64,000 bases of DNA from Thermococcus sp. CX2 (GCF_012027555.1 NZ_SNUQ01000001.1:1-64000); one strand, 5' to 3'. Positions 17,231-27,326 are shown, numbered from the stretch's first letter. The notes: generated by a model from the sequence alone, not told the origin. A program made the numbers and translations.

Positions 17231-17854
17231 ATGGACGAGAGAAGAAAGCTTACAATCCTCCCGGTTGCCCTTGCAATCGTTTTCATTGCCCAGCTGGCGG
17301 GCCTGTTCGATGGGATAAACCGGGCTGTAAACTCTGCCATCCCTCTCGTCGATATCCCTTTGGTTCGCGCGTTCACGTTTCTCGGCGATGATATGCCCTT
17401 TTTTGCATTCATAGTTCTTGCAATTTTCCTCGACTGGCGCGAGAGGGAGAGGCTCTCCAGGGAGACGTTCGCCTTCGTCATTGCTGCCTTTGCCGGACTG
17501 GCTGTGGTCGGTTTGTTGAAGTTCACTCTGGGGGTTCCGAGGCCGAGACCCTTGCCGGTAGCGGGAGCCTTTAGCTCCGGCTCTTTTCCGTCCGGCCACA
17601 CCTTCAGGGCTGCATTGATAGCGGCCTATGGAAGCGACCGCTGGGAGAGGCTCAAGCCACTCTTTTGGGTCTACGCCTTAGCCATAACCTTTACGAGGCT
17701 CCTCCTCCACTACCACTGGCTCAGCGATGTTCTCTTCAGCTTAATCCTCGCTCCCTGGCTTTATACTCTGGTCAGGGTCACCGAGAGCCGCTGGCTTCCA
17801 GTCTACAATGCCGTCGTTGAAAGGCTTAAACTGGGGGTGCTCCGGGTTGAATGA
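17231..17854 (+). CDS. PAP2-family membrane phosphatase
   Basis: A 207-residue membrane protein with about five or six helices. The type 2 phosphatidic acid phosphatase motifs are all present: KFTLGVPRPRP, FPSGHTFR and TRLLLHYHWLSDV. It likely dephosphorylates a lipid phosphate such as polyprenyl diphosphate at the outer face of the membrane. The next gene begins inside its stop region, so they are co-transcribed. Confidence 0.88.
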   Translation: MDERRKLTILPVALAIVFIAQLAGLFDGINRAVNSAIPLVDIPLVRAFTFLGDDMPFFAFIVLAIFLDWRERERLSRETFAFVIAAFAGLAVVGLLKFTLGVPRPRPLPVAGAFSSGSFPSGHTFRAALIAAYGSDRWERLKPLFWVYALAITFTRLLLHYHWLSDVLFSLILAPWLYTLVRVTESRWLPVYNAVVERLKLGVLRVE

Positions 17855-18314
17855 GCTCCTGAGGGTTTTTCTCCTCTCACTCCTCCCGACCTTTGAAGGT
17901 AGGTATGCCATAGTCTACGGTATAGGAAAAGGCTATCCCCTCTACGAGACCCTGATAGTGGCTTCCCTCGGTGTCCTGATACTATCGCTGGTTCTTCCGA
18001 TTACGCTCCCCTACCTGGACAAGCTGATGCTCTGGCTGGAAAAGACACCCCTTGAGAAAATCGCGAGGCTCTACCTCTACTACGTGGAGCGCGTGAGGAA
18101 AAAGGCCCATCCATACGTCGAGAGATGGGGCTTCCTCGGGCTGACTATCTTCGTCGCCATACCCCTCCCAGGGACGGGGATCTGGACTGGCGCCTTAGCT
18201 GCCTACCTCCTTGGAATCGAGAAAAGAATGGCCGTTCCCGCCCTAATCCTTGGCGGCCTGCTCAGCATGGCGATAACGCTCATACCAAGCCTTGGGGTTT
18301 TCGTGCTGTCGTAA
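17847..18314 (+). CDS. Small membrane protein, COG2426 type
   Basis: A 155-residue membrane protein with about four helices and the conserved segments LLPTFEGRYAIVYGIGKGYP and FVAIPLPGTGIWTGALAAYLLGI, characteristic of COG2426 ('small multidrug export' by name only). The TTG at 17847 overlaps the PAP2 stop (TTGAATGA) and follows GGGGGTG; there is no ATG before residue 60. The transported substrate is unknown. Confidence 0.78.
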   Translation: MNELLRVFLLSLLPTFEGRYAIVYGIGKGYPLYETLIVASLGVLILSLVLPITLPYLDKLMLWLEKTPLEKIARLYLYYVERVRKKAHPYVERWGFLGLTIFVAIPLPGTGIWTGALAAYLLGIEKRMAVPALILGGLLSMAITLIPSLGVFVLS

Positions 18315-18371
18315 TGCTCACATAATTTATAGCGATGTGAATCCGGAAAACAGAGAAAATGAAATTCGAAG

Positions 18372-19655
18372 CTAAGCTAGCTCCTTTCCTTTTGTCTCCT
18401 CACCAAGGGCCAGAACGTCGAGGGCGCCTATTAGAGAGATCACTGCTATGGTCAGAACCGCCAGCGCAGTGTCGCTGAGTTCCATGATTCTCCCTGCAAC
18501 TATTGGGGCTATCCCACCGCCTATCCTAGCCATTGCTCCTGCCCACCCTGTTCCAGTCCCCCTTACACTGGTCGGATAAAGTTCGGGCGTATAGGCGTAG
18601 ATGGCGCCCCAGGCACCCAGATTGAAGAAACTGAACATTATGGCGCTCGCAAGTATCATGGATGTGTTGGCTGAGCTCGCCGCGAAGTAGAACATCAAAC
18701 CCGCAATCCCTGAGAGGAACAGGTACGAAGAGAGCGTTTTCTTCCTTCCAACGTGCTCAATCAGATAGGCGGCACTCCAGTATCCAGGCAACTGGGCAAC
18801 TGCAGTTATGATGAAGTACTGGAAGCTCTTGAAGACGGTTATTCCAAGCGTTGAGGAGAAGAACTTCGGAAGCCAGATGAAGAAGCCGTAGTAGGCAAAC
18901 GCTATGCTGAACCATGCTATGCTCAGCATTAGTGTCCTCCTTGAGTACTTCTTCCAGAGGTCTGCTATGGATGCTTTCCTGTGTTCCTCCGAGGGTTTCT
19001 GAAGCTTTACATCAACGCCGAAGATTCTCTTCAGTGTCCCCTCCGCCTCGGAGATCCTGCCTTTCACGAGTAAGAACCTCGGAGACTCTGGGAGTGTCAG
19101 AAAGAGCGGCAGGATAATCAGGATTGATCCGCCGAATAGCAGGATATTCCTCCAGTCTGCCATCACAAGGAGGGCCACCACTCCGATGATTATGGTTCCT
19201 ATAGCCCAGAAGCTCTCCAGGATGGAAATCATTGCTCCCCTCACGGATTTGGGCATGAACTCGGCGAAGTACGAGCTGGCAACGGGCAGGGAACCTCCAA
19301 GTCCCAGGCCGACGATGAACCTGAGGAGTATCAGCTGGTTAAGGCTCCCGGCGAAGGAGCTTGCTATGGATCCGAGCGAGAATGTGACGACGGCTAGGGT
19401 CAGGGTCTTTTTCCTCCCTATGTGATCCGCGAGGATTCCGAAAAGCCACGCTCCGAAGAGCATTCCAAAGAGGGCCGCCGAGCCGAGCGAACCGAGTTTG
19501 GGGAGGCTACCCTGGAAAGCGGGTTCCTCCTTCAGCAGGGGTATGATCAGGCTCGCGGCTATGGTGTTCACTGCAACGAATGCCCATATCGCTCCAAGGA
19601 CGGCCAGAAGCTTGTAATGGAAGGTTTTAAGCTCCGAATTTTCTATTACTTCCAT
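18372..19655 (-). CDS. MFS transporter (sugar/organic acid porter-like)
   Basis: A 427-residue major facilitator with 12 predicted helices. Family signatures are GILADHIGRKKTL (loop 2-3), RFIVGLGLGGSLPVASSYFAEF, PESPRFLLVKGR at the centre, the mirrored loop EHVGRKKTLS and PELYPTSVRGTGTGW. These place it in the sugar porter/AAHS branch; substrate not determined. The ATG follows GGTGGTGA. Confidence 0.9.
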   Translation of the reverse strand: MEVIENSELKTFHYKLLAVLGAIWAFVAVNTIAASLIIPLLKEEPAFQGSLPKLGSLGSAALFGMLFGAWLFGILADHIGRKKTLTLAVVTFSLGSIASSFAGSLNQLILLRFIVGLGLGGSLPVASSYFAEFMPKSVRGAMISILESFWAIGTIIIGVVALLVMADWRNILLFGGSILIILPLFLTLPESPRFLLVKGRISEAEGTLKRIFGVDVKLQKPSEEHRKASIADLWKKYSRRTLMLSIAWFSIAFAYYGFFIWLPKFFSSTLGITVFKSFQYFIITAVAQLPGYWSAAYLIEHVGRKKTLSSYLFLSGIAGLMFYFAASSANTSMILASAIMFSFFNLGAWGAIYAYTPELYPTSVRGTGTGWAGAMARIGGGIAPIVAGRIMELSDTALAVLTIAVISLIGALDVLALGEETKGKELA

Positions 19656-20004
19656 TTTTCACCACCACTACGGTGTATTCGGGGCCCTTTCAGATTATTA
19701 AGGAAAGAGAAACAGTACTTTTAAGTGTTTGCCGACTGAAACCCTCAAAGTCGTTCATACTCCATCTTTGGCTGGTTGCCATAGGGATAACGCGGTCATG
19801 GGGTTCGTGATGCCTGAGAAAGGGATTGTGGCTTCTAAAATTGGAGTGTTGATGGCCACCACGAGCGTTCCTGGAGTTCACATCGGGAGCTACATGAACA
19901 AGACCGTGGAAGGGCCGCTTTTGATGACGCTGTTCGCGATCCTAATGATTGTCATCCGGTTAAGATGGTGGATTAAATTGCAGAAAGGGGAAAGAGAAAA
20001 GACC
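19656..20004. other. Intergenic stretch with a possible TauE/SafE remnant
   Basis: The first part holds the MFS promoter region (minus strand). The rest contains the fragment described separately at 19801-19995 on the plus strand. Nothing else is recognisable. Confidence 0.4.
19801..19995 (+). pseudogene. Possible TauE/SafE (DUF81) permease fragment
   Basis: In one frame this reads FVMPEKGIVASKIGVLMATTSVPG..IGSYMNKTVEG, then a hydrophobic segment LLMTLFAILMIVIRLRWW. The pattern KIGVLMA..SVPG..IGSY resembles the first repeat end of TauE/SafE-type sulfite or anion exporters. Only about 60 of roughly 250 residues are present, and there is no ribosome binding site. The frame runs on into the end of the convergent pmbA gene. 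It is best read as a decayed remnant; it could also be chance. Confidence 0.3.
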
Positions 20005-21327
20005 TTACATCGTCGCCCTCGTTATTCCCACGTCCTTCACGAGCACGTATGGGGTGAAGACCGGCGTCCTGACCTCCCACCAGTGGATGTGGTGGAGCTC
20101 CTTTCCAAGGGCGGTGATGTTCTCCAGAATTCTCTGGAAGTTGTCGCTCACGCGGATGTTCCTTATGGGCTTCAGCTCGCCGTTTTCGACAAGGAAGATG
20201 CCGTCCCTTGGGATGGTTGAGAAGTCGCCCTTGACGTAGTTCTGGAAGCGCGTGTACCAGACGTTGGTGATGTAGATGCCCCTTCTGACGTCCTCGAAGA
20301 GCTCGTCCTTTGAGTAGTCGCCAGGCTCAAGGAGTATGTTCCAGGCGTGGGGCATCGTCAAACCCGCGTTGGCTGTGGTCTCGGTTCCGTACTTCTTAGC
20401 TAGGCTCGTGTTGAGGAGGAAGGTCTTGAAGGTGCCGCTTTCAATTATGGTGGTTTCCCTCGTCGGAACGCCCTCGTCATCGAACTTTCTGGTGCCGTAG
20501 GCGTTGGGTATGTTGCCGACGTCCTTTATCGTTACTCCCTCGGCCGCAACCGTTTGGCCGAGCTTGCCGACGAGGAAGGAGAAGCCCGCCTCGGCAGCGA
20601 AGGCTGAGGTCATGAAGCTCATATAGCTGAGAAGGTTGGCGAAGGCTAACGGATCAAAGATAACATCGAACTTACCCTCAGGCCCCTGTTCCGGGTTTCT
20701 AGCTAAGCTGGCTATCTCTCCAGCCTTTCTTCCAGCGCTCTCTGGATCGAACTTTTTGAGAACTCTAACCGAGTTTGTCCCGTGGCCGCTCTCAAGGTCG
20801 CCGATGAAGGCTCTAACGCTTATCTCTATTCCCGTTCCCTCGTCAAAGGCCTCGACGCCGTTGCTCGTGGTTAGATAAAGCCTGTTGTGGTCAGTGTAGA
20901 GAACACCGGCGACGCGCTTAGCCCCCTCCTCTAGGGCCGCGTTTATGGCGGTCTCAACGTACTCGTTCGGCTCATCGAGCTCGACTATGGCCTTATCAAA
21001 GGTCTCTGGTATATCCCTGTATTTGAAGGGTCCCTCGGCGATGCCGTAGTAGTCCTCCTTTGGAGACATGTTCTTTAAAGTCGAGAGCAGGGCCTTGAGC
21101 GTCCTCTCGATGTTCTCCTCGCTCAGCTCGGTGATGCTCGTTCCCGCGATCCTCTTCTCAAGCTCGACGAAGAGCTCCACCTTCCTCTCGTGCCAGTTCT
21201 TGGCGACGGTTATCTCGTTGTTGGCGAAGCGCACCTGGCGCCTGTCCATTTCGTAGCCGAGGACGACAACATCGCCGAAGCCAAGCTCTTTGGCCTTCTT
21301 AAGGATGAATTCGTTAACGTCAAACAT
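20005..21327 (-). CDS. pmbA: PmbA/TldE-like subunit of the TldD-TldE protease
   Basis: A 440-residue protein of the TldD/PmbA family that lacks the HExxxH zinc site and so corresponds to the non-catalytic TldE subunit. Family segments seen include FDPLAFANLLSYMSF and GTRKFDDEGVPTRETTIIESGTFKTFL. With TldD it forms a heterodimeric metalloprotease acting on small or unfolded peptides in the cytoplasm. The ATG at 21327 follows GAGGTGG. It lies 10 nt after tldD. Confidence 0.93.
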   Translation of the reverse strand: MFDVNEFILKKAKELGFGDVVVLGYEMDRRQVRFANNEITVAKNWHERKVELFVELEKRIAGTSITELSEENIERTLKALLSTLKNMSPKEDYYGIAEGPFKYRDIPETFDKAIVELDEPNEYVETAINAALEEGAKRVAGVLYTDHNRLYLTTSNGVEAFDEGTGIEISVRAFIGDLESGHGTNSVRVLKKFDPESAGRKAGEIASLARNPEQGPEGKFDVIFDPLAFANLLSYMSFMTSAFAAEAGFSFLVGKLGQTVAAEGVTIKDVGNIPNAYGTRKFDDEGVPTRETTIIESGTFKTFLLNTSLAKKYGTETTANAGLTMPHAWNILLEPGDYSKDELFEDVRRGIYITNVWYTRFQNYVKGDFSTIPRDGIFLVENGELKPIRNIRVSDNFQRILENITALGKELHHIHWWEVRTPVFTPYVLVKDVGITRATM

Positions 21328-21337
21328 CTCCACCACC

Positions 21338-22759
21338 TCACGGCCTCCTCAGCGGTATTCTTCTGAGCCTCGCGTGGGCACCTCCCATCCAGACCGGAAC
21401 GCCCTGGCCAGGCTCGCCCTTGCCGCAGGTTCCTGGGAAGTACTCAACCTCTTTGCCAACGGCATCGACGCTGCTCCACAGTGCCTTGGTGGTTATCTCC
21501 AGAATCGGTCTCCTCACGGGGTGCTTAATCTCGCCGTTCTCGATGAGATAAGCCTCTCTGCCGATGTAGCGCTGCTGGTAACGCCTGTCGTCTATATTCC
21601 ACTCGTTGAAGGAGACCATGTAGACGCCGAGCTTTATGTCCTCAATCAGCTCCTCGAAGCTGTAGTCGCCCGGCGCGAGGTATGTGTTCGCCATCCTCAC
21701 TATCGGCTCGCGGTTGTAGTTTATGGCCCTCGCCGCTGCGTTCGACCTCCGCCCGAGCTTTGCGGCATACTCCCTGTTGGTGAGGAACTCGGTGATTATT
21801 CCGTCCTTGATGAGGTAGCGCGGCCTTGCCTTAACGCCCTCGTCGTCGTAGAGATAGAAGCCCCAGCTGTTGGGTATCGTTGGATCTTCTATGACTGTGA
21901 CAACTTCGCTTCCGATCCTCTCGCCAAGCATCTCCGGCTTTACGAAGCTTTCACCGGCCTGCGCCGCCTCCCTGCCGAATATTCTATCCGCCTCATACGG
22001 GTGTCCAACGCTCTCGTGAACAGCTATTCCAGCGACCTCGGGGCTTATGACCACATCCACTTTCCCCTCAGGCGGCTTCTGTCCCTCACCTATGAGCTTC
22101 TTCAGGGCCTGAACGTCCTTCACTGCCCACTTCCAGGGCTCATCTTTCTCTATGAGCTCTAAGCCGCCAGAGAAGGCCCTCTGGACGAATGGAGCCTGCT
22201 CCATCTGGCCGTTCTCGAGGACGACGAGGTTATACATTATCGAGACCTTTGGGATAACGCTCTCAACCAGCGCCCCCTCACTGTTGGCGAATATCTTGTG
22301 CCAGACGTAGTCCGAGTAGCCCAGGTACCTCATGGGCACGTTGATGCCCGTGTCGAGAACGTCCTCCTCAACCTTCTTGAGGAGCTCAAGCTTTTCCTCC
22401 GCTGAGACGTCCCGGAAGTCCTTCCTCATCTTGACCTCGTAGTAAACCTTGTGGAAGTCCTCATCGCTAAAGCGAATAGGCTCATTCCTTACCTTCGCAG
22501 CTGCTTTAGCGAGCTTGACAGCCTTTTTAACCGCTTCAGCAACGCTTTCCCTGGTGAGGACGTTTGTCGAGGCAAAACCCATGCCTCCATCGACCAGAAC
22601 CCTCACGCCAATTCCCCTGTCGGAGATGACCTCGAGGCCTTCTGGATTGCCGTTCTTCATGGTCAGAGAAGTGCCGTCCTTCTCCTCAAAGCGAGCCTCG
22701 GCATAGCTCGCCCCGAGCTCTAAAGCCTTTTCAACGGCGAACTCAACGAGTTCATGCAT
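21338..22759 (-). CDS. tldD: TldD-like zinc metalloprotease subunit
   Basis: A 473-residue catalytic subunit. The zinc motif is HESVGHPYEAD, matching the TldD HExxxH pattern, with the further ligand expected in the C-terminal GTCGKGEPGQGVPV segment. Start at ATG 22759 follows GAGGTGATG; the longer frame adds only MMC. It is the first gene of the tldD-pmbA operon and has a strong promoter about 40-65 nt upstream. Confidence 0.94.
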   Translation of the reverse strand: MHELVEFAVEKALELGASYAEARFEEKDGTSLTMKNGNPEGLEVISDRGIGVRVLVDGGMGFASTNVLTRESVAEAVKKAVKLAKAAAKVRNEPIRFSDEDFHKVYYEVKMRKDFRDVSAEEKLELLKKVEEDVLDTGINVPMRYLGYSDYVWHKIFANSEGALVESVIPKVSIMYNLVVLENGQMEQAPFVQRAFSGGLELIEKDEPWKWAVKDVQALKKLIGEGQKPPEGKVDVVISPEVAGIAVHESVGHPYEADRIFGREAAQAGESFVKPEMLGERIGSEVVTVIEDPTIPNSWGFYLYDDEGVKARPRYLIKDGIITEFLTNREYAAKLGRRSNAAARAINYNREPIVRMANTYLAPGDYSFEELIEDIKLGVYMVSFNEWNIDDRRYQQRYIGREAYLIENGEIKHPVRRPILEITTKALWSSVDAVGKEVEYFPGTCGKGEPGQGVPVWMGGAHARLRRIPLRRP

Positions 22760-22801
22760 GCACATCACCTCAGCTTACTGCATAGAATGGTGCGTTCAGG
22801 A

Positions 22802-22823
22802 GTATAAAAATCTTTTCGCTCAG
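22802..22823 (-). promoter_or_regulatory. Promoter of the tldD-pmbA operon
   Basis: On the minus strand GAGCGAAAAGATTTTTATAC is a BRE plus box A, about 45-60 nt upstream of the tldD start codon. The spacing predicts transcription start close to 22776. Confidence 0.6.
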
Positions 22824-22892
22824 ATGGTGGTCGAAAAAGAGGCTACAATCTTCCACGTCTGGAAGGCAGAAACGAAGAGAGGAATATATCCT

Positions 22893-23183
22893 TCACTTCT
22901 CCTCGCAGGTGCAGGGACTGTTGCCGCAGTAGGGGCAGACGCCGGGGTATTTCTTTTTGGCTGCCTCCTCGAGGTCTATTCCGACAAGGTTGGCCAGGCT
23001 GGAGAGCCACGCCAAGACGTCGGCGAACTCCTCCTCCATTGCCTCCATGTCATTCTTCCTTATCGCCTCTGCTAACTCGCCAATCTCTTCCACGAACCAG
23101 AGGAACGTTTTATCCACTCCGCGCTTCGAGTCCTTATGAAAGTAAATCTCCCTTATCATTTCCTGGAACTCGCGAAGCTCCAT
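22893..23183 (-). CDS. MazG-like nucleotide pyrophosphohydrolase with zinc-binding tail
   Basis: A 96-residue MazG-fold protein. The Mg-binding pattern EExGE...ExxxE/D is seen as VEEIGELAEAI...EEEFADVLAWL, which hydrolyses NTPs to NMP and PPi in the family. The C-terminus adds CPYCGNSPCTC, a probable zinc ribbon. The ATG at 23183 follows GGTGA. It is probably a house-cleaning enzyme, but the nucleotide specificity is unknown. Confidence 0.85.
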   Translation of the reverse strand: MELREFQEMIREIYFHKDSKRGVDKTFLWFVEEIGELAEAIRKNDMEAMEEEFADVLAWLSSLANLVGIDLEEAAKKKYPGVCPYCGNSPCTCEEK

Positions 23184-23223
23184 CTTCTTCACCGAGGGGA
23201 AGAAGAGGAAAGGGGTATAAAAA

Positions 23224-23904
23224 TCACTCGCTCGCCAGCTCTATGAGCTTTCTCATGTGGATTTCCGCCGTATCGAAGACCTCAATGCTAACGTCTCCAG
23301 CCTTTATGGCCAGAGGAAGCTCCGTGCAGCCAAGGATTACTCCTTCGACTTTCTCTTCCCTCGCATACCTCTCGATTAGTTCGACTATCCAGGGCTTGTT
23401 CCTGAAGTTCTCGAAGGCCAGCTCGTTGAAAATTATCGAGTTGAGCCTCTCCTGCTCCTCCTCGCTTGGAACCACGACTTCAAAGCCCTCCTCGCGGAGC
23501 GCGTTGACGTAGAAGTCGGAGCTCATGGTTGTTTTAGTTCCTAGGAGGAGAACGCGCTTTATCCCTCTCCTTTTGATTTCTTCAGCAACTGCCTCTATTA
23601 TGCTCACCATCGGTACGTTTACTTCTTTCTGAACATCGGGGAAGACTTTGTGGGGAGTGTTTGCGGACATCGCTATTATCTCCGCTCCTGCCCTCTCAAG
23701 GGCTTTGGCGGCGTTGATTAGGATCTTCTTCCTCCCCTCCCAGCCTTCGGGGTTCTCGAAGAACCTCCGGAAGTTTATGGAATATATAATCAGCTCAGGG
23801 TAGACGTGCTTTTCGAACTTCTCGCGGCTTATCTCGATGTATTTGCGGTAGTAGTAGCAGGTCGATTTCGGCGTCATTCCGCCTATTATGCCTATCCTTT
23901 TCAT
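23224..23904 (-). CDS. Aspartate/glutamate racemase-family protein lacking one catalytic Cys
   Basis: A 227-residue protein with the two-domain racemase fold (MKRIGIIGGMTP start, LLLGTKTTM hinge). The second catalytic cysteine is present at Cys193 (LGCTELPL). The residue before Asn in the first active-site motif is Ala81 (MSANTPHKV), where two-base racemases have Cys and some relatives Thr. It may be a single-base enzyme of changed specificity (isomerase, lyase or L-specific racemase). The ATG at 23904 follows GGTGG. Confidence 0.8.
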   Translation of the reverse strand: MKRIGIIGGMTPKSTCYYYRKYIEISREKFEKHVYPELIIYSINFRRFFENPEGWEGRKKILINAAKALERAGAEIIAMSANTPHKVFPDVQKEVNVPMVSIIEAVAEEIKRRGIKRVLLLGTKTTMSSDFYVNALREEGFEVVVPSEEEQERLNSIIFNELAFENFRNKPWIVELIERYAREEKVEGVILGCTELPLAIKAGDVSIEVFDTAEIHMRKLIELASE

Positions 23905-23996
23905 GAGAACCACCAAGAGAGGTTGGAGTGAGTCTTTATGAGGTTTTTGGGGCTTGGATGAATTTTTTTCTCAAGAAATGGGTAGAAGCAAAAGAA

Positions 23997-25208
23997 CTAA
24001 ACCATCAAAAGAATCTCGTCCCACAGCCTCTCTGCCAAGGCGCGCTTGTCCATCCTCGGCAGTTTCTTGACGGCATCAGCCGTTACGAGGATGACCTCGT
24101 TCTCTTCGCTGCCGAAGGCCTTGAGTGTGTTGGCAACTACCACGTCGCTTTTGGCCCTCTCTATCTGCTTTCTGGCGGCGCTTACGAGTTCTTCTTCACT
24201 CAAGCCGGTCTCTGCCTTGAAACCAACGAGGAAAACATCGGGCTGGAGCTCTTTAACGCGGTCGATTAACTTGGGAGTCGGTTCGAGTTCGAGGGTTACC
24301 GGCTTCCCGCTCTTTATCTTGACATCTGCCTTGTTCTTAATGCGGAAGTCGCTCACCGCCGCTGCCAAAACCACGAAGTCATATTTCTTGGCCTTCAGCT
24401 CGTTCTCTATCGCCTCTAGCATCTCCTCGACGGTCTCTACTTCGATTTGGTTCTCGACGAAGCTCGGCACGCTTCCCTTGGTCCTTATCAGTGTCACCTC
24501 TGCCCCTCTGAGGTCTGCCTCCTCAGCTATGGCAACCCCCATTTTTCCGCTGCTCGCGTTGGTTATGTAGCGTATCGGGTCTATGTACTCCCTCGTCGCC
24601 CCAGCGGTTACGAGAACGCGCTTTCCGGCCAAATCTTTTTTATGGAGCTTTTTGATGACGCGGTATACTATCTCGTCGATGCTCGCTACCTTGGCCTTTC
24701 CTTCCTCGAACCTCGGCCCTATGAACTCGACGCCCAGCTTTTTGAGCTTCTCTATGTTCTCTGCGACTATCGGGTGGTCGTACATGCTCGAATGCATCGC
24801 AGGGGCAATCATTATGGGCGTGTGGGCGAAGGCCGTCGTTACAACCGTCGTAACGGGTGTATCGTCGATCCCGCAGGCTATCTTCGAGATTGTGTTTGCC
24901 GTCGCTGGGCAGACTAAAATCAGGTCGGCCTTGTTCTCGTGGTCTCCCGCCAGTTCCACGTGCTCTATGAAACCAGTGATTTCAGTAACGACGGGGTTTC
25001 CTGTTGCGAACTCCATAGCGTAGGGGTGGACTATCTTCGTCGCGCTTTCGCTCATGACCGCGTGAACTTCCGCGCCATGCCTAATAAGCTCTCTGGCCAG
25101 CTTTACACACTCAACGGCCGCTATACTTCCGGGGATAGCTAGGACAATTTTTTTGCCAACCAGCTTCCGACTCTTCGTGGCGTAGATAAGCTTAACGTGA
25201 TGGAGCAT
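23997..25208 (-). CDS. coaBC: Bifunctional CoaBC (phosphopantothenoylcysteine synthetase/decarboxylase)
   Basis: A 403-residue CoA biosynthesis enzyme. The N-terminal CoaC flavoprotein domain has LAIPGSIAAVECVKLAREL, the active-site loop PAMHSSMYDHP and CPATANTISKIACG. The C-terminal CoaB domain has TAGATREYIDPIRYITNASSGKMG and VLAAAVSDF. It joins cysteine to 4'-phosphopantothenate and decarboxylates the product. The ATG at 25208 is the start supported by GGTG. Confidence 0.95.
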   Translation of the reverse strand: MLHHVKLIYATKSRKLVGKKIVLAIPGSIAAVECVKLARELIRHGAEVHAVMSESATKIVHPYAMEFATGNPVVTEITGFIEHVELAGDHENKADLILVCPATANTISKIACGIDDTPVTTVVTTAFAHTPIMIAPAMHSSMYDHPIVAENIEKLKKLGVEFIGPRFEEGKAKVASIDEIVYRVIKKLHKKDLAGKRVLVTAGATREYIDPIRYITNASSGKMGVAIAEEADLRGAEVTLIRTKGSVPSFVENQIEVETVEEMLEAIENELKAKKYDFVVLAAAVSDFRIKNKADVKIKSGKPVTLELEPTPKLIDRVKELQPDVFLVGFKAETGLSEEELVSAARKQIERAKSDVVVANTLKAFGSEENEVILVTADAVKKLPRMDKRALAERLWDEILLMV

Positions 25209-25287
25209 CTCAATCACCACTCCCTATACGACCCGAACATCTAAATGTTTTGTGGCGGTGGGGACAGAAGGGGGTCACGTTTTGGAG

Positions 25288-26045
25288 TCATCCTTTATTC
25301 TTTGTATCGAGCCATTTGAACTCTCTTTCAAGCAGTTTGAGGTGCTTCTCCTCGATAGCGGCTGGATCCAGCATGACTATGAGGGTGGCTCCAATCAGTA
25401 TTAGCTTGTCCTTAAGAGTGGTTAGGAACTTGAAAACGCTCTCGAATCCATTTTCAAGGATGAGGTACTCCAAGCCGTCAAAGATAATGACCGTGTTTTG
25501 GTCTGCACTATCAACGAGCTTCTGGAGGAGGGGCGCGAGGGAAGTTGGATGTATGGTGTTTTTCCCCTCTACCTTGGTTATCCATAAGTAGGGGATTCCA
25601 CGCTTTTCAAATACCTCCGGTCTTCTGGTGATGGCAAGAGCCTCTTTGCCCCCCAAGTATGGCAGGATATCCCTAATGTTCCTGCTGGTTAAATAGGCAT
25701 CTGCAGGAAGGGAACCTCACCGTTCATGATTTTCTTGGGGGCTATCTTTACCTCTATGGTGTGCTGCATTTTCCACACATAGGTGAAGACTACTCCACTT
25801 CCCAAGACGAGCAGCACGCTATTGAGTATCTTCATGAACCTGTGCTGGAGAATGTCGTTTATCATGTTCACAAAATAGCCAGTCCAGAACACCGCCGCAC
25901 CCAAGGTAACCCCGTTGAGGGTCTCGCTTCCAAAATATTCCCTGAGCAGTGAATAGGAATGGCGGAGAAGGTAGAGTACCCCCGTCAGCACCAAAAAGCA
26001 CGCTGCCTCTGCCAAGAGTTCAATTGTATTATAGATGTCCCACAT
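25288..26045 (-). pseudogene. DUF835 membrane protein gene split by a frameshift
   Basis: Two abutting frames reconstruct one DUF835 protein. The N-terminal frame (26045-25689) encodes three membrane helices and ends GEVPFLQMPI. A different frame continues, without a gap, as PADAYLTSRNIRDILPYLGGKEAL and the DUF835 core RGIPYLWITKVEG...VIIFDGLEYLILENGF...GATLIVMLDP, to 25288. A missing single base near CCCTTCCTG (about 25700) would restore the frame. The gene is either inactivated, mis-sequenced or read by frameshifting. The family role is unknown; the C-terminal domain has a P-loop-less signalling look. Confidence 0.75.
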
Positions 26046-26110
26046 CGTACCAGGCGCCCGCGGATAGTGCAAAAATGAGTTTTAATAATTTTTTGTTTTG
26101 AGAATCAAAG

Positions 26111-26867
<757 letters not shown>

Positions 26868-26900
26868 TCCATCACCGCCGAACCATGTGCAAGGCCTCTT

Positions 26901-27326
26901 TTAATCCTTGCCCCCGAAGGCCATGTAGTAGTGAATCAGCTTCTCAACTTCCGAGAAGTCCCTCTCCTCCTTCCCGAGCATCTCTCTCAGCCTCTTGTTC
27001 TCCGCTATCATTCCGGAGAGCTGGATTCCGAGGTTCTGGTTGTCGAGCGCTATATAATAGGAGCGGAACTTCAGGGGCGACCACTTTCCCTCGAGCTCGT
27101 ATAGCTCCTTTTCGAGAGCATCTATCTCCTTCTCAAGCTTTTCAAAGGCCTCCTCGTCGGCGTCGACTTCATCATCCACGTAGCCATGGAGGAGTATTAT
27201 CCTTATGGCCTCCTCCAGCCTGAAGCCGTAGCGCTCGCACAGTTCCTCTATCCTTTCGAGGGTCTCATCTTGAACCCTGAAAGTAATCCTCCGCCAGCCC
27301 CTCCGCGGCTTAACGGTTATTTTCAT
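26901..27326 (-). CDS. RHH-like/coiled-coil protein of the fluoride operon
   Basis: A 141-residue protein. The N-terminal 55 residues (WRRITFRVQDETLERIEELCERYGFRLEEAIRIILLHGY) look like a ribbon-helix-helix DNA-binding fold. A charged coiled coil of about 35 residues follows (EAFEKLEKEIDALEKELYELEG) and then a helical tail. No family is recognised with confidence. It overlaps the preceding gene by 17 nt and is followed by crcB, so a DNA-binding or scaffold role in the fluoride operon is a guess. Confidence 0.75.
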   Translation of the reverse strand: MKITVKPRRGWRRITFRVQDETLERIEELCERYGFRLEEAIRIILLHGYVDDEVDADEEAFEKLEKEIDALEKELYELEGKWSPLKFRSYYIALDNQNLGIQLSGMIAENKRLREMLGKEERDFSEVEKLIHYYMAFGGKD

